NCBI GenBank assembly: GCA_019348195.1
Contig: JAHWJX010000023.1
Location: 1 to 33,164 of the forward strand
Origin: Pseudomonadota bacterium
GTDB lineage: Bacteria; Pseudomonadota; Alphaproteobacteria; Caulobacterales; Caulobacteraceae
Length of the DNA: 33,164 nucleotides
Direction: 5' to 3'
The notes beneath the pieces were generated by a model. The model saw only the letters and a list, made by a program, of their open reading frames with translations, made no database searches and was not told the DNA's origin. How positions within the stretch are numbered: the first letter of the stretch is position 1; the number at the start of each line of letters is the position of its first letter. A program made the translations under genes and the position numbers. Of this stretch, positions 33,136-33,164 are shown piece after piece.

Positions 33136-33164
33136 ATGGAGCGTTTGAGGAAGGCGGTGCGGTT
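33136..33164 (+). CDS. Possible start of a gene running off the window
   Basis: ATG at 33136 opens a frame (MERLRKAVR) to the window end, with CGGGG upstream at a workable distance. Only nine codons are visible and nothing can be said of function. The 88 bases before it hold a small GTCCGG...CCGGAC hairpin (33085-33103) and no other gene. Confidence 0.3.

Overview
The window is a dense, high-GC chromosomal segment from an alphaproteobacterium, most likely a member of the Caulobacterales (Caulobacter / Phenylobacterium / Brevundimonas-like). Support comes from strong GC bias at third codon positions, COQ7-type ubiquinone synthesis, a PhaR-type PHA regulator beside phaA and phaB, DUF2125 and ExoD proteins typical of Alphaproteobacteria, a protein resembling the Caulobacterales DUF4908 family, and ftsEX beside an MJ0042 zinc-ribbon protein. 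The genus call is inference. I see no rRNA, tRNA, CRISPR array, insertion sequence, prophage or integrase. There is no gene-free stretch longer than 300 bases, and many genes touch or overlap by 1-8 bases.

Layout. 1-3197: the 3' end of an OmpA-family gene with a good terminator, a SAM methyltransferase, and a leftward group exoD-dsbB-coq7. 3286-7505: rightward hpd (tyrosine catabolism), then a tightly coupled formaldehyde-detoxification set frmA / DUF3089 lipoprotein / S-formylglutathione hydrolase. 7502-9288: leftward folE-hisI and a TSUP permease. 9343-15671: rightward cysS, an SRPBCC protein, an IscU-like scaffold, yidD, thrS, a family 2 glycosyltransferase and a second methyltransferase. 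15657-19481: leftward HMG-CoA lyase and a GT39 membrane glycosyltransferase, divergent from a DPM1-like glycosyltransferase coupled to a small membrane protein. 19483-22960: the polyhydroxyalkanoate region (phaR leftward, phaA and phaB rightward) with two small proteins of unknown role. 23028-24681: a DUF4908-like exported protein and a third methyltransferase. 24737-29917: leftward ftsE-ftsX-ydcF-plsC-DUF2125-hisC (cell envelope plus one amino-acid gene). 29991-33164: zinc-ribbon protein with a His-rich tail, hpt-like phosphoribosyltransferase, two small lipoproteins, a TlpA thioredoxin and a broken-looking gene remnant.

Most of this is housekeeping. Points that merit a second look are a long plus-strand RNA hairpin in the leader of yidD-thrS, a junction near 32,910 joining a truncated 2OG-Fe(II) hydroxylase to a hexapeptide-repeat tail in another frame, an 18-base tandem repeat encoding a His-rich tail next to ftsE, an IscU-like scaffold lacking two canonical ligands, and a lipoprotein hydrolase coupled between the two formaldehyde-detoxification enzymes.
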